Source: Anagrus nilaparvatae (taxonomy: Eukaryota; Arthropoda; Insecta; Hymenoptera; Mymaridae). Taken from it: a stretch of DNA of 64,000 bases. The notes under the pieces were generated by a model. That model saw only the letters and a program-made list of their open reading frames with translations. It was not told where the DNA came from and ran no database searches. A program made the position numbers and the translations under genes. This document shows positions 30,201-44,621 of this stretch, piece by piece. Where the stretch lies: contig JAKSXM010000277.1 in assembly GCA_022575985.1 (NCBI GenBank), forward strand, positions 1,855,666 to 1,919,665. The letters are read 5' to 3'. The first letter of the stretch is position 1, and each line of letters starts with the position of its first letter.

Positions 30201-32582
30201 ATAGTAAAAAAACTATTTTAACTAACTATTATATTCTTATCTATTATATGCATTTGTACGTTGCAAGTGGTTACTTTCCATATCTAACTAAATTCCTCTA
30301 ATGCATATGATTCTTATATTTTTAACAAGTATTTAACAAGCATTTTTAACTATTGCATGCAATATCATAATGGATGCAGTTAATATGTAGTCATTAAGTT
30401 ATTACTTGAATTATTACTTAATGCTTAAATAGATGTTTAATTTCTATCACCTAATTCAAATTTCCTTAACGCTCAGCAATCATTATTTCCTTAACGCTCG
30501 GCAATCATTATTTCCTTAACGCTCGGCAATAAGGATTTCCTTAACGCTCGGCAATAAGGATTTTCTTAACGCTCAGCAATCAGGATTCTGATATTTCTGG
30601 TGCTAAATAATACAGCCACTTATTAGAATAATAAATGAAGCTGTAATGAATAATAAATGTGGCTGTATTATAATTTTTCTTCATTAAATTGACTATATAT
30701 AAAATTTATAGTTATTTTATTCTTAGCCCTTAATTAGTTAACAATTTTAGGCAGTAATTTAATGATTTAATTGACATTTTATTATTTATACTGCAGTTTA
30801 CTCATGAGTTGAATAACTCTAAATTCAATGTTTCAGTTCAGTTACTTGACTGAATTCATTTATTTTTACACCATTATTTTATTTGTTAGAAACTGCATAG
30901 TAAAAAAACTATTTTAACTAACTATTATTATATTCTTATCTATTATATCCAGCATTTGTACATTGCAAGTGGTTACTTTCCATATCTAACTAAATTCCTC
31001 TTATGCATATGATTCTTATATTTTTATCAAGTATTTAACAAGAATTTTTAACTATTGCATGCAATATCATAATGGATGCAGTTAATATGTAGTCATTAAG
31101 TTATTATTTAAATTCTTACTTAATGCTTAAATTAATTAATGTTTAATTTCTATTACCTAACTCAAATTTCCTTAACGCTCAGCAATCATTATTTCCTTAA
31201 CGCTCGGCATTCAGGATTTCCTTAACGCTCGGCAATCAGGAATTCCTTAACGCTCGGCAATCAGGATTTTCTTAACGCTCGGCAACTAAAGCTCAGCAAT
31301 CAGGATTTCCTTAACGCTCAGCAACCAAGATTTCCTTAACGCTCAGCAATCAGGATTTCCTTAACGTTCGGCAATCAGGATTTCTAACACAAATTTCCTT
31401 AACGCTCAGCAGTCAGGATTTCTAACTCAAATTTCCTTAACGCTCAGCAATCATCATTTCCTTCACGCTCGGCAATCAGGATTTCTAAATCATTAAGGAT
31501 TTCCTTAACGCTCGGCAATCAATCAATCATTAAGGATTTCCTTAACGCTCGGCAATTAGGATTTCCTTAATGCTCGGCAATAAGGATTTCCTTAACGCTC
31601 GGCAATAAGGATTTTCTTAACGCTCAGCAATCAGGATTCTAAAGATTCTGGTGCTATTAAATTCTAATAGCTTCTCTTATTATTCTAATAAGTGGCTGCA
31701 TTATAATTTTTCTTCATTAAATTGACTATATATAAAATTTATAGTGCTTAGCCCTTAAATAGTTAACAATTTTAGGCAGTAATTTAATGATTTAATTGAC
31801 ATTTTATTATTTATACTGCAGTTTACTCATAAGTTGAATAACTCTAAATTCAATATTTCAGTTCAGTTACTTGACTGAATTCATTTATTTTTATCACATT
31901 TAGTTTATATGTTAGATACTGCATAGTTAAAAAACTATTTTATCTAACTATTATATTCTTATCTATTATATGCAGCATTTATATGTTGCAAGGGGTTACT
32001 TTCAATATCTAACTAAATTCCTCTAATGATTCTTATATTTTTAACAAGTATTTAACAAGTATTTTTAACTATTGCATGCAATATCATAATGGATGCAGTT
32101 AATATGTAGTCATTAAGTTATTACTTAAATTATTACTTAATGCTTAAATATATGTTTAATGTCTATCACCTAACTCAAAATTAAATTATTACTTAATGCT
32201 TAAATTAATTAATGTTTAATTTCTATCACCTAACTGAAATTTCCTTAACGCTCAGCAATAATTATTTCCTTAACGCTCGGCAATCATTATTTCCTTAACG
32301 CTCGGCATTCAGGATTTCCTTAACGCTCGGCAATCAGGATTTCCTTAACGCTCGGCTATTAACTCTCAGCAATCAGGATTTCCTTAACGCTCAACAATTA
32401 ACGCTCGGCATTCAGGAATTCCTTAACGCTCAGCAATCAGAATTTCCTTAACGTTCGGCAATCAGGATTTCTAACACAAATTTCCTTAACGCTCAGCAGT
32501 CAGGATTTCTAACTCAAATTTCCTTAACGCTCAGCAATCATCATTTCCTTAACGCTCGGCAATCAGGATTCTGATGATTCTG

Positions 32583-33027
32583 GTGCTATCAAATTCTAAT
32601 GGCTTCATTTATTATTCTAATTAGTGGCTGTTTTATAATTTTTCTTCATTAAATTGACTATATATAAAATTTATAGTGCTTAGCCCTTATTTAGTTAACA
32701 ATTTTAGGCAGTAATTTAATGATTTAATTGACATTTTATTATTTATACTGCAGTTTACTCATGAGTTGAATAACTCTAAATTCAATTTTTAACTATTGCA
32801 TGCAATATCATAATGGATGCAGTTAATATGTAGTCATTAAGTTGTTATTTAAATTCTTACTTAATGCTTAAATTTATGTTTAATGTCTATCACCTAACTC
32901 AAAATTAAATTATTACTTAATGCTTAAATTAATTAATGTTTAATTTCTATCACCTAACTCAAATTTCCTTAACGCTCAGCAATCATCATTTCCTTAACGC
33001 TCGGCAATTAGGATTCTGATGATTCTG
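32583..33027 (+). repeat. Internally deleted satellite monomer (445 bp), copy in block 2
   Basis: This has the same deletion break and the same length as 22227-22671. It lies between a 932-bp and a 1062-bp monomer in both blocks, which makes it a good landmark for the block duplication. Confidence 0.8.
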
Positions 33028-36000
33028 GTGCTATCAAATTCTAATGGCTTCATTTATTATTCTAATTAGTGGCTGTTTTATAATTTTTCTTCATTAAATT
33101 GACTATATATAAAATTTATAGTGCTTAGCCCTTAATTAGTTAACAATTTTAGGCAGTAATTTAATGATTTAATTGACATTTTATTATTTATACTGCAGTT
33201 TACTCATGAGTTGAATAACTCTAAATTCAATGTTTCAGTTCAGTTACTTGACTGAATTCATTTATTTTTATACCATTATTTTATATGTTAGAAACTGCAT
33301 AGTAAAAAAACTATTTTAACTAACTATTATATTCTTATCTATTATATGCAGCATTTGTACGTTGCAAGTGATTACTTTCCATATCTAACTAAATTCCTCT
33401 AATGCTTATGATTCTTATATTTTTATCAAGTATTTAACAAGAATTTTTAGCTATTGCATGCAATATCATAATGGATGCAGTTAATATGTAGTCATTAAGT
33501 TATTATTTAAATTCTTACTTAATGCTTGAATTTATGTTTAATGTCTATCACCTAACTCAAAATTAAATTATTACTTAATGCTTAAATTAATTAATGTTTA
33601 ATTTCTATCACCTAACTCAAATTTCCTTAACGCTCAGCAATCATTATTTCCTTAACGCTCGGCATTCAGGATTTCCTTAACGCTCGTCAATCAGGAATTC
33701 CTTAAAGCTCGGCAATCAGGATTTCCTTAACGCTCGGCAATCAGGATTTCCTTAACGCTCAGCAACCAGGATTTCCTTAACGCTCGGCAATTAACGCTCG
33801 GCAATCAGGAATTCCTTAACGCTCAGCAATCAGGATTTCCTTAACGTTCGGCAATCAGGATTTCTAACACAAATTTCCTTAACGCTCAGCAGTCAGGATT
33901 TCTAACTCAAATTTCCTTAACGCTCAGCAATCAACATTTCCTTAACGCTCGGCAATCAGGATTTCCTTAACGCTCGGCAATTAACGCTCGGCAATCAGGA
34001 TTTCCTTAACGCTCGGCAATAAGGATTTCCTTAACGCTCGGCAATAATGATTTTCTTAACGCTCAGCATTCAGGATTCTGATGATTCTGGTGCTATCAAA
34101 TTCTAATGGCTTTATTTATTATTCTAAAAAGTGGCTGTTTTATAATTTTTCTTCATTAAATTGACTATATATAAAATTTATAGTGCTTAGCCCTTAATTA
34201 GTTAACAATTTTAGGCAGTAATTTAATGATTTAATTGACATTTTATTATTTATACTGCAGTTTTTTCATGAGTTGAATAACTCCAAATTCAATGTTTCAG
34301 TTCAGTTACTTGACTGAATTTATTTATTTTTATCACATTTAGTTTATTTGTTAGAAACTGCATAGTAAAAAAACTATTTTATCTAACTATTATATTCTTA
34401 TCTATTATATGCAGCATTTGTACGTTGTAAGTGGTTACTTTCCATATTTAACTAAATTCCTCTAATGCATATGATTCTTATATTTTTACCAAGTATTTAA
34501 CAAGAATTTTTAACTATTGCATGCAATATCATAATGGATGCAGTTAATATGTAGTTATTACGTTATTACGTTATTAAGTTATTACTTAAATTCTTACTTA
34601 ATGCTTAAATATATGTTTAATGTCTATCACCTAACTCAAAACTAAATTATTACTTAATGCTTAAATTAATTAATGTTTAATTTCTATCACCTAACTCAAA
34701 TTTCCTTAACGCTCAGCAATCATTATTTCCTTAACGCTCGGCATTCAGGAATTCCTTAACGCTCAGCAATCAGGATTTCCTTAACGTTCGGCAATCAGGA
34801 TTTCTAACACAAATTTCCTTAACGCTCAGCAGTCAGGATTTCTAACTCAAATTTCCTTAACGCTCAGCAATCATCATTTCCTTAACGCTCGGCAATCAGG
34901 ATTCTGATGATTCTGGTGCTATCAAATTCTAATGGCTTCATTTATTATTCTAATTAGTGGCTGTTTTATAATTTTTCTTCATTAAATTGACTATATATAA
35001 AATTTATAGTGCTTAGCCCTTAATTAAATAACAATTTTAGGCAGTAATTTAATGATTTAATTGACATTTTATTATTTATACTGCAGTTTACTAATGAGTT
35101 GAATAACTCTAAATTCAATTTTTCAGTTCAGTTACTTGACTGAATTCATTTATTTTTATACCATTATTTTATTTGTTAGAAACTGCATAGTAAAAAAACT
35201 ATTTTAACTAACTATTATATTCTTATCTATTATATGCAGCATTTGTACGTTGCAAGTGATTACTTTCCATATCTAACTAAATTCCTCTAATGCATATGAT
35301 TCTTATATTTTTAACAAGTATTTAACAAGTATTTTTAACTATTGCATGCAATATCATAATGGATGCAGTTAATATGTAGTCATTAAGTTATTACTTAAAT
35401 TATTACATAATGCTTAAATAGATGTTTAATTTCTATCACCTAACTCAAAATTAAATTATTACTTAATGCTTAAATTAATTAATGTTTAATTTCTATCACC
35501 TAACTCAAATTTCCTTAACGCTCAGCAATCATTATTTCCTTAATGCTCGTCAATCAGGAATTCCTAAAAGCTCGGCAATCAGGATTTCCTTAACGCTCGG
35601 CAATCAGGATTTCCTTAACGCTCAGCAACCAGGATTTCCTTAACGCTCGGCAATTAACGCTCGGCAAATCAGGAATTCCTTAATGCTCAGCAATCAGGAT
35701 TTCCTTAACGTTCGGCAATCAGGATTTCTAACACAAATTTCCTTAACGCTCAGCAGTCAGGATTTCTAACTCAAATTTCCTTAACCCTCAGCAATCATCA
35801 TTTCCTTAACGCTCGGCAATCAGGATTTCCTTAACGCTCGGCAATAAGGATTTCCTTAACGCTCGGCAATAATGATTTTCTTAACGCTCAGCATTTAGGA
35901 TTCTGATGATTCTGGTGCTATCAAATTCTAATGGCTTTATTTATTATTCTAATAAGTGGCTGTTTTATAATTTTTCTTCATTAAATTGACTATATATAAA

Positions 36001-38319
36001 ATTTATAGTACTTAGCCCTTAATTAGTTAACAATTTTAGGCAGTAATTTAATGATTTAATTGACATTTTATTATTTATACTGCAGTTTTTTCATGAGTTG
36101 AATAACTCTAAATTCAATGTTTCAGTTCAGTTACTTGACTGAATTTATTTATTTTTATCACATTTAGTTTATTTGTTAGAATCTGCATAGTAAAAAAACT
36201 ATTTTATCTAACTATTATATTCTTATCTATTATATGCAGCATTTGTACGTTGTAAGTGGTTACTTTCCATATTTAACTAAATTCCTCTAATGCATATGAT
36301 TCTTATATTTTTACCAAGTATTTAACAAGTATTTAACATTTTTTACTATTGCATGCAATATCATAATGGATGCAGTTAATATGTAGTTATTACGTTATTA
36401 CGTTATTAAGTTATTACTTAAATTCTTACTTAATGCTTAAATATATGTTTAATGTCTATCACCTAACTCAAAATTAAATTATTACTTAATGCTTAAATTA
36501 ATTAATGTTTAATTTCTATCACCTAATTCAAATTTCCTTAACGCTCAGCAATCATTATTTGCTTAACGCTCGTCATTCAGGATTTTCTTAACGCTCGGCA
36601 ATCAGGAATTCCTTAACGCTCAGCAATCAGGATTTCCTTAACGCTCGGCAACTAACGCTCAGCAATCAGGATATCCTTAACGCTCGGCAATTAACGCTCG
36701 GCAATCAGGATTTCCTTAACGGTCAGCAATCAGGATTTCCTTAACGCTCGGCAATAAGTATTTCCTTAACGCTCGGCAATAAGGATTTTCTTAACGCTCA
36801 GCAATCAGAATTCTGATATTTCTGGTGCTATTAAATTCTTCATTCATTTATTATTCTAATAAGTGGCTGTATTATAATTTTTCTTCATTAAATTGACTAT
36901 ATATAAAATTTATAGTGCTTAGCCCTTAATCAATTAACAATTTTAGGCAGTAATTTAATGATTTAATTGACATTTTATTATTTATACTGCAGTTTACTCA
37001 TGAGGAATAATATGTTGAATAACTCTAAATTCAATGTTTCAGTTCAGTTACTTGACTGAATTCATTTATTTTTATCACATTTAGTTTATTTGTTAGAAAC
37101 TGCATACTAATAAAGATATTTTATCTAACTATTATATTCTTATCTATATGCAGCATTTGTACGTTGCAAGTGGTTACTTTCCATATTTAACTAAATTCCT
37201 CTAATGCATATGATTCTTATATTTTTAACAAGTATTTAACAAGAATTTTTAACTATTGCATGCTATTGCATGATATTTCATAATGGATGCAGTTAATATG
37301 TAGTTATTACGTTATTACGTTATTAAGTTATTACTTAAATTATTACTTAATGCTTAAATAGATGTTTAATTTCTATCACCTAACTAAAAATTAAATTATT
37401 ACTTAATGCTTAAATTAATTAATGTTTAATTTCTATCATCTAACTCAAATTTCCTTAACACTCGGCATTCAGGATTTCATTAACGCTCGGCAATCAGGAT
37501 TTCCTTAACGCTCGGCAATTAACGCTCGGCAATCAGGATTTCCTTAACGCTCAGCAACCAGGATTTCCTTAACGCTCAACAATTAACGCTCGGCAATCAG
37601 GATTTCTAACAAAAATTTCCTTAACGCTCAGCAGTCAGGATAACTAACTCAAATTTCCGTAACGCTCAGCAGTCATCATTTCCTTAACGCTCGGCAATCA
37701 GGATTTCCTTAACGCTCGGCAATTAACGCTCGGCAATTCGGATTTCCTTAACGCTAAGCAATCAGGATTTCCTTAACGCTCGGCAATAAGGATTTCCTTA
37801 ACGCTCGGCAATAAGGATTTTCTTAACGCTCAGCAATCAGGATTCTGATATTTCTGGTTCTCAGAATTCTGATGGCTTCATTTATTATTATAATAAGTGG
37901 CTGTATTATAATTTTTTTTCATTAAATTGACTATATATAAAATTTATAGTGCTTAGCCCTTAATTAGTTAACAATTTTAGGCAGTAATTTAATGATTTAA
38001 TTGACATTTTATTATTTATACTGCAGTTTACTCATGAGTTGAATAACTCTAAATTCAATGTTTCAGTTCAATTACTTGACTGAATTCATTTATTTTTATC
38101 CCATTATTTTATTTGTTAGAAACTGCATAGTAAAAAAACTATTTTAACTAACTATTATATTCTTATCTATTATATGCAGCATTTGTACGTTGCAAGTGGT
38201 TACTTTCCATATCTAACTAAATTCCTCTAATGCATATGATTCTTATATTTTTAACAATTATTTAACAAGTATTTTTAACTATTGCATGCAATATCATAAT
38301 GGATGCAGTTAATATGTTT

Positions 38320-39545
38320 ACTGAGAAAATTATATAATTGTGACAATGATATCATATAATCATAATTGTACGATTATACATGTAATCACCCTGATGATAT
38401 TATATCATCAGGACAATAATATTCTGTAATCCTGACAATTATATGCATATCATTGGGGCAATTATACATGTAATCCTCCTGATGATATCATATAATCAAG
38501 GCAATTATATTTAATTTTTTGTTTTTTTTTTCAAAATATTTATTTTTTGGGTATATGAAGAAACTCACAGATATTTAATTATGTATTTTTACCTAATTTA
38601 TTATTTATTAAAGTTTTTTTAAAGATTTTTAAAGATTTGAATTTTTATTATTTTTATCTTTGGTATTTTTGTTAATTTTTTTTTCGCTCGCACGCTTTCG
38701 TTCGTTATCAATTATCGATACGGCATAACCCTAATCTAATCTAATCACATATGCATTATAGAGAAATAACGAGCGCTCGCCGATCATCATTCTTATTGAG
38801 TATTATTATTCTCGGTCCTTATATAGTAACTGGAACGTATTTTTGACACTTGCGAGAGAAAAGACCTTAGCATCTAGCGGCTGAAAATTAAAACAACACA
38901 TCGCGCTAAATTCAAATTTAAAATAAATTTTTTTTAAACTTTTTTTGAATTCGAATTTTGCGCGGTGCATTGTTTTAATTTTCAACCGCTAGATGCTAAG
39001 GTCTTTTCTCTCGCAAGTGTCAAAAATACGTTCCAGTTACTATATAAGGACCGAGAATATAATACTCAATAAGAATGATGATCGGCGAGCGCTCGTTATT
39101 TCTCTATAATGCATATGTGATTAGATTAGATTAGAGTTATGCCGTATCGATAATTGATAACGAACGAAAGCGTGCGAGCGAAAAAAAAATTAACAAAAAT
39201 ACCAAAGATAAAAATAATAAAAATTCAAATCTTTAAAAATCTTTAAAAAAACTTTAATAAATAATAAATTAGGTAAAAATACATAATTTAATATCTATGA
39301 GTTTCTTCATATACCCAAAAAATAAATATTTTGAAAAAAAAAACAAAAAATTAAATATAATTGCCTTGATTATATGATATCATCAGGAGGATTACATGTA
39401 TAATTGCCCCAATGATATGCATATAATTGTCAGGATTACAGAATATTATTGTCCTGATGATATAATATCATCAGGGTGATTACATGTATAATCGTACAAT
39501 TATGATTATATGATATCATTGTCACAATTATATAATTTTCTCAGT
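38320..39545. mobile_element. 1.23-kb near-perfect palindrome inserted in the satellite
   Basis: The element starts ACTGAGAAAATTATATAATT and ends with its reverse complement. The two roughly 600-bp arms meet near 38,932 with almost no spacer. I count only a few differences, near 38,575/39,290, 38,733/39,136, 38,805/39,062 and at the centre, so the arms are about 98% identical. The outer ~200 bp of each arm are full of short CTGATGATAT / ATATCATCAG inverted words. The inner part is GC-richer (CGCTCGCACGC, CGGCGAGCGCTCG). The satellite reads AATATGT before it and TGTAGTCATT after it, whereas the uninterrupted monomer reads AATATGTAGTCATT. This suggests a 2-3-bp target duplication (GT or TGT). 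There is no coding capacity. It fits a non-autonomous foldback element; the superfamily is unknown. Confidence 0.85.
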
Positions 39546-39923
39546 GTAGTCATTAAGTTATTACTTAAATTATTACATAATGCTTAAATAGATGTTTAAT
39601 TTCTATCACCTAACTCAAATTTCCTTAACGCTCAGCAATCATTATTTCCTTAACGCTCGGCAATCATTATTTCCTTAACGCTCGGCATTCAGGATTTCCT
39701 TAACGCTCAGCAATCAGGATTTCCTGAACGCTCAACAATTAACGCTCGGCATTCAGGAATTCCTTAACGCTCAGCAATCAGGATTTCCTTAACGTTCGGC
39801 AATCAGGATTTCTAACACAAATTTCCTTAACGCTCAGCAGTCAGGATTTCTAACTCAAATTTCCTTAACGCTCAGCAATCAACATTTCCTTAACGCTCGG
39901 CAATCAGGATTCTGATGATTCTG

Positions 39924-41312
39924 GTGCTATCAGGATTTCTAACAAAAATTTCCTTAACGCTCAGCAGTCAGGATAACTCAAATTTCCGTAACGCTCAGCA
40001 GTCATCATTTCCTTAACGCTCGGCAATCAGGATTTCCTTAACGCTCGGCAATTAACGCTCGGCAATTTGGATTTCCTTAACGCTTAGCAATCAGGATTTC
40101 CTTTACGCTCGGCAATAAGGATTTCCTTAACGCCCGGCAATAAGGATTTTCTTAACGCTCAGCAATCAGGATTCTGATATTTCTGGTGCTCAGAATTCTG
40201 ATGGCTTCATTTATTATTCTAATAAGTGGCTGTATTATAATTTTTCTTCATTAAATTGACTATATATAAAATTTATAGTGCTTAGCCCTTAATTAGTTAA
40301 CAATTTTAGGCAGTAATTTAATGATTTAATTGACATTTTATTATTTATACTGCAGTTTACTCATGAGTTTAATAACTCTAAATTCAATGTTTCAGTTCAA
40401 TTACTTGACTGAATTCATTTATTTTTATCCCATTATTTTATTTGTTAGAAACTGCATAGTAAAAAAACTATTTTAACTAACTATTATATTCCTATCTATT
40501 ATATGCAGCATTTGTACGTTGCAAGTGGTTACTTTCCATATCTAACTAAATTCCTCTAATGCATATGATTCTTATATTTTTAACAAGTATTTAACAAGTA
40601 TTTTTAACTATTGCATGCAATATCATAATGGATGCAGTTAATATGTAGTCATTAAGTTATTACTTAAATTATTACATAATGCTTAAATAGATGTTTAATT
40701 TCTATCACCTAACTCAAATTTCCTTAACGCTCAGCAATCATTATTTCCTTAACGCTCGGCAATCATTATTTCCTTAACGCTCGGCATTCAGGATTTCCTT
40801 AACGCTCGGCAATCAGGATTTCCTTAACGCTCAGCAATCAGGATTTCCTTAACGCTCAACAATTAACGCTCGGCATTCAGGAATTCCTTAACGCTCAGCA
40901 ATCAGGATTTCCTTAACGTTCGGCAATCAGGATTTCTAACACAAATTTCCTTAACGCTCAGCAGTCAGGATTTCTAACTCAAATTTCCTTAACGCTCAGC
41001 AATCATCATTTCCTTAACGCTCGGCAATCAGGATTCTGATGATTCTGGTGCTATCAGGATTTCTAACAAAAATTTCCTTAACGCTCAGCAGTCAGGATTT
41101 CTAACTCAAATTTCCGTAACGCTCAGCAGTCATCATTTCCTTAACGCTCGGCAATCAGGATTTCCTTAACGCTCGGCAATTAACGCTCGGCAATTAGGAT
41201 TTCCTTAACGCTTAGCAATCAGGATTTCCTTAACGCTCGGCAATAAGGATTTCCTTAACGCTCGGCAATAAGGATTTTCTTAACGCTCAGCAATCAGGAT
41301 TCTGATATTTCT
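39924..41312 (+). repeat. Local dimer duplication with 262/265-bp mini-monomers
   Basis: Two mini-monomers start at 39924 (262 bp) and 41048 (265 bp). Each has GGTGCTATC joined directly to AGGATTTCTAACAAAA. The first is followed by an 862-bp monomer and the second by an 833-bp monomer, which begin with the unusual junction GCTCAGAATTCTGATGG. This 1.1-kb pair was duplicated once more recently than the surrounding array. Confidence 0.75.
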
Positions 41313-44300
41313 GATGCTCAGAATTCTGATGGCTTCATTTATTATTCTAATAAGTGGCTGTATTATAATTTTTCTTCATTAAATTGACTATATATAAAAT
41401 TTATAGTGCTTAGCCCTTAATTAGTTAACAATTTTAGGCAGTAATTTAATGATTTAATTGACATTTTATTATTTATACTGCAGTTTACTCATGAGTTGAA
41501 TAACTCTAAATTCAATGTTTCAGTTCAGTTACTTGACTGAATTCATTTATTTTTATCCCATTATTTTATTTGTTAGAAACTGCATAGTAAAAAAACTATT
41601 TTAACTAACTATTATATTCTTATCTATTATATGCAGCATTTGTACGTTGCAAGTGGTTACTTTCCATATCTAACTAAATTCCTCTTATGCATATGATTCT
41701 TATATTTTTATCAAGTATTTAACAAGAATTTTTAACTATTGCATGCAATATCATAATGGATGCAGTTAATATGTAGTCATTAAATTATTATTTAAATTCT
41801 TACTTAATGCTTAAATTTATGTTTATGTCTATCACCTAACTCAAAATTAAATTATTACTTAATGCTTAAATTAATTAATGTTTAATTTCTATCACCTAAC
41901 TCAAATTTCCTTAATGCTCAGCAATCATTATTTCCTTAACGCTCGGCATTCAGGATTTCCTTAACGCTCGGCAATCAATCAATCATTAAGGATTTCCTTA
42001 ACGCTCGGCAATTAACGCTCGGCAATCAGGATTTCCTTAACGCTCGGCAATTAGGATTTCCTTAACGCTCGGCAATACGGATTTCCTTAACGCTCGGCAA
42101 TAAGGATTTTCTTAACGCTCAGCAATCAGGATTCTAAAGATTCTGGTGCTATTAAATTCTAATAGCTTCTCTTATTATTCTAATAAGTGGCTGCATTATA
42201 ATTTTTCTTCATTAAATTGACTATATATAAAATTTATAGTGCTTAGCCCTTAAATAGTTAACAATTTTAGGCAGTAATTTAATGATTTAATTGACATTTT
42301 ATTATTTATACTGCAGTTTACTCATAAGTTGAATAACTCTAAATTCAATATTTCAGTTCAGTTACTTGACTGAATTCATTTATTTTTATCACATTTAGTT
42401 TATATGTTAGATACTGCATAGTAAAAAAACTATTTTATCTAACTATTATATTCTTATCTATTATATGCAGCATTTATATGTTGCAAGGGGTTACTTTCAA
42501 TATCTAACTAAATTCCTCTAATGATTCTTATATTTTTAACAAGTATTTAACAAGTATTTTTAACTATTGCATGCAATATCATAATGGATGCAGTTAATAT
42601 GTAGTCATTATGTTATTACTTAAATTATTACATAATGCTTAAATAGATGTTTAATTTCTATCACCTAACTCAAATTTCCTTAACGCTCAGCAATCATTAT
42701 TTCCTTAACGCTCGGCAATCATTATTTCCTTAACGCTCGGCATTCAGGATTTCCTTAACGCTCGGCTATCAGGATTTCCTTAACGCTCGGCTATTAACAC
42801 TCAGCAATCAGGATTTCCTTAACGCTCAACAATTAACGCTCGGCATTCAGGAATTCCTTAACGCTCAGCAATCAGAATTTCCTTAACGTTCGGCAATCAG
42901 GATTTCTAACACAAATTTCCTTAACGCTCAGCAGTCAGGATTTCTAACTCAAATTTCCTTAACGCTCAGCAATCATCATTTCCTTAACGCTCGGCAATCA
43001 GGATTCTGATGATTCTGGTGCTATCAAATTCTAATGGCTTCATTTATTATTCTAATTAGTGGCTGTTTTATAATTTTTCTTCATTAAATTGACTAAATAT
43101 AAAATTTATAGTGCTTAGCCCTTATTTAGTTAACAATTTTAGGCAGTAATTTAATGATTTATTTGACATTTTATTATTTATACTGCAGTTTACTCATGAG
43201 TTGAATAACTCTAAATTCAATGTTTCAGTTTAGTTACTTGACTGAATTTATTTTTATCACATTTAGTTTATTTGTTAGAAACTGCATAGTAAAAAAACTA
43301 TTTTATCTAACTATTATATTCTTATCTATTATATGCAGCATTTGTACGTTGCAAGTGGTTACTTTCCATATTTAACTAAATTCCTCTAATGCATATGATT
43401 CTTATATTTTTATCAAGTATTTAACAAGAATTTTTAACTATTGCATGCAATATCATAATGGATGCAGTTAATATGTAGTCATTAAGTTATTACTTAAATT
43501 CTTACTTAATGCTTAAATATATGTTTAATGTCTATCACCTAACTCAAAATTAAATTATTACTTAATGCTTAAATTAATTAATGTTTAATTTCTATCACTT
43601 AACTCAAATTTCCTTAACGCTCAGCAATCATTATTTCCTTAACGCTCGGCATTTAGGATTTACTTAACGCTCGGCAATCAGGAATTCCTTAACGCTCAGC
43701 AATCAGGATTTCCTTAACGCTCGGCAACTAACGCTCAGCAATCAGGATTTCCTTAACGCTCGGCAATTAACGCTCGGCAATCAGGATTTCCTTAACGGTC
43801 AGCAATCAGGATTTCCTTAACGCTCGGCAATAAGGATTTCCTTAACGCCCGGCAATAAGGATTTTCTTAACGCTCACCAATCAGGATTCTGATATTTCTG
43901 GTGCTATTAAATTCTAATGGCTTCATTTATTATTCTAATAAGTGGCTGTATTATAATTTTTCTTCATTAAATTGACTATATATAAAATTTATAGTGCTTA
44001 GCCCTTAATTAGTTAACAATTTTAGGCAGTAATTTAATGATTTAATTGACATTTTATTATTTATACTGCAGTTTACTCATGAGGAATAATATGTTGAATA
44101 ACTCTAAATTCAATGTTTCAGTTCAGTTACTTGACTGAATTCATTTAATTTTATCACATTTAGTTTATTTGTTAGAAACTGCATAGTAATAAAGCTGTTT
44201 TATCTAACTATTATATTCTTATCTATATGCAGCATTTGTACGTTGCAAGTGGTTACTTTCCATATTTAACTAAATTCCTCTAATGCATATGATTCTTATA

Positions 44301-44621
44301 TTTTTAACAAGTATTTAACAAGAATTTTTAACTATTGCATGCAATATCATAATGGATGCAGTTAATATGTAGTTATTACGTTATTACGTTATTAAGTTAT
44401 TACTTAAATTCTTACTTAATGCTTAAATATATGTTTAATGTCTATCACCTAACTCAAAATTAAATTATTACTTAATGCTTAAATTAATTAATGTTTAATT
44501 TCTATCACCTAACTCAAATTTCCTTAACGCTCAGCAATCATTATTTCCTTAACGCTCGGCATTCAGGAATCCCTTAACGCTCAGCAATCAGGATTTCCTT
44601 AACGTTCGGCAATCAGGATTT

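Larger units (their letters stand above)
27112..36824 (+). repeat. Higher-order block 2 of the satellite (~9.7 kb)
   Basis: This is the second tandem copy of the monomer series described for 16254-26444. The offset is 10,858 bp at its start and 10,350-10,380 bp from the 631-bp monomer onward. Here the 910-bp unit at 35915 looks like a fusion of two units that remain separate at 24733 and 25543. Reciprocal one-monomer gains and losses are what unequal exchange in register would leave. Confidence 0.8.
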
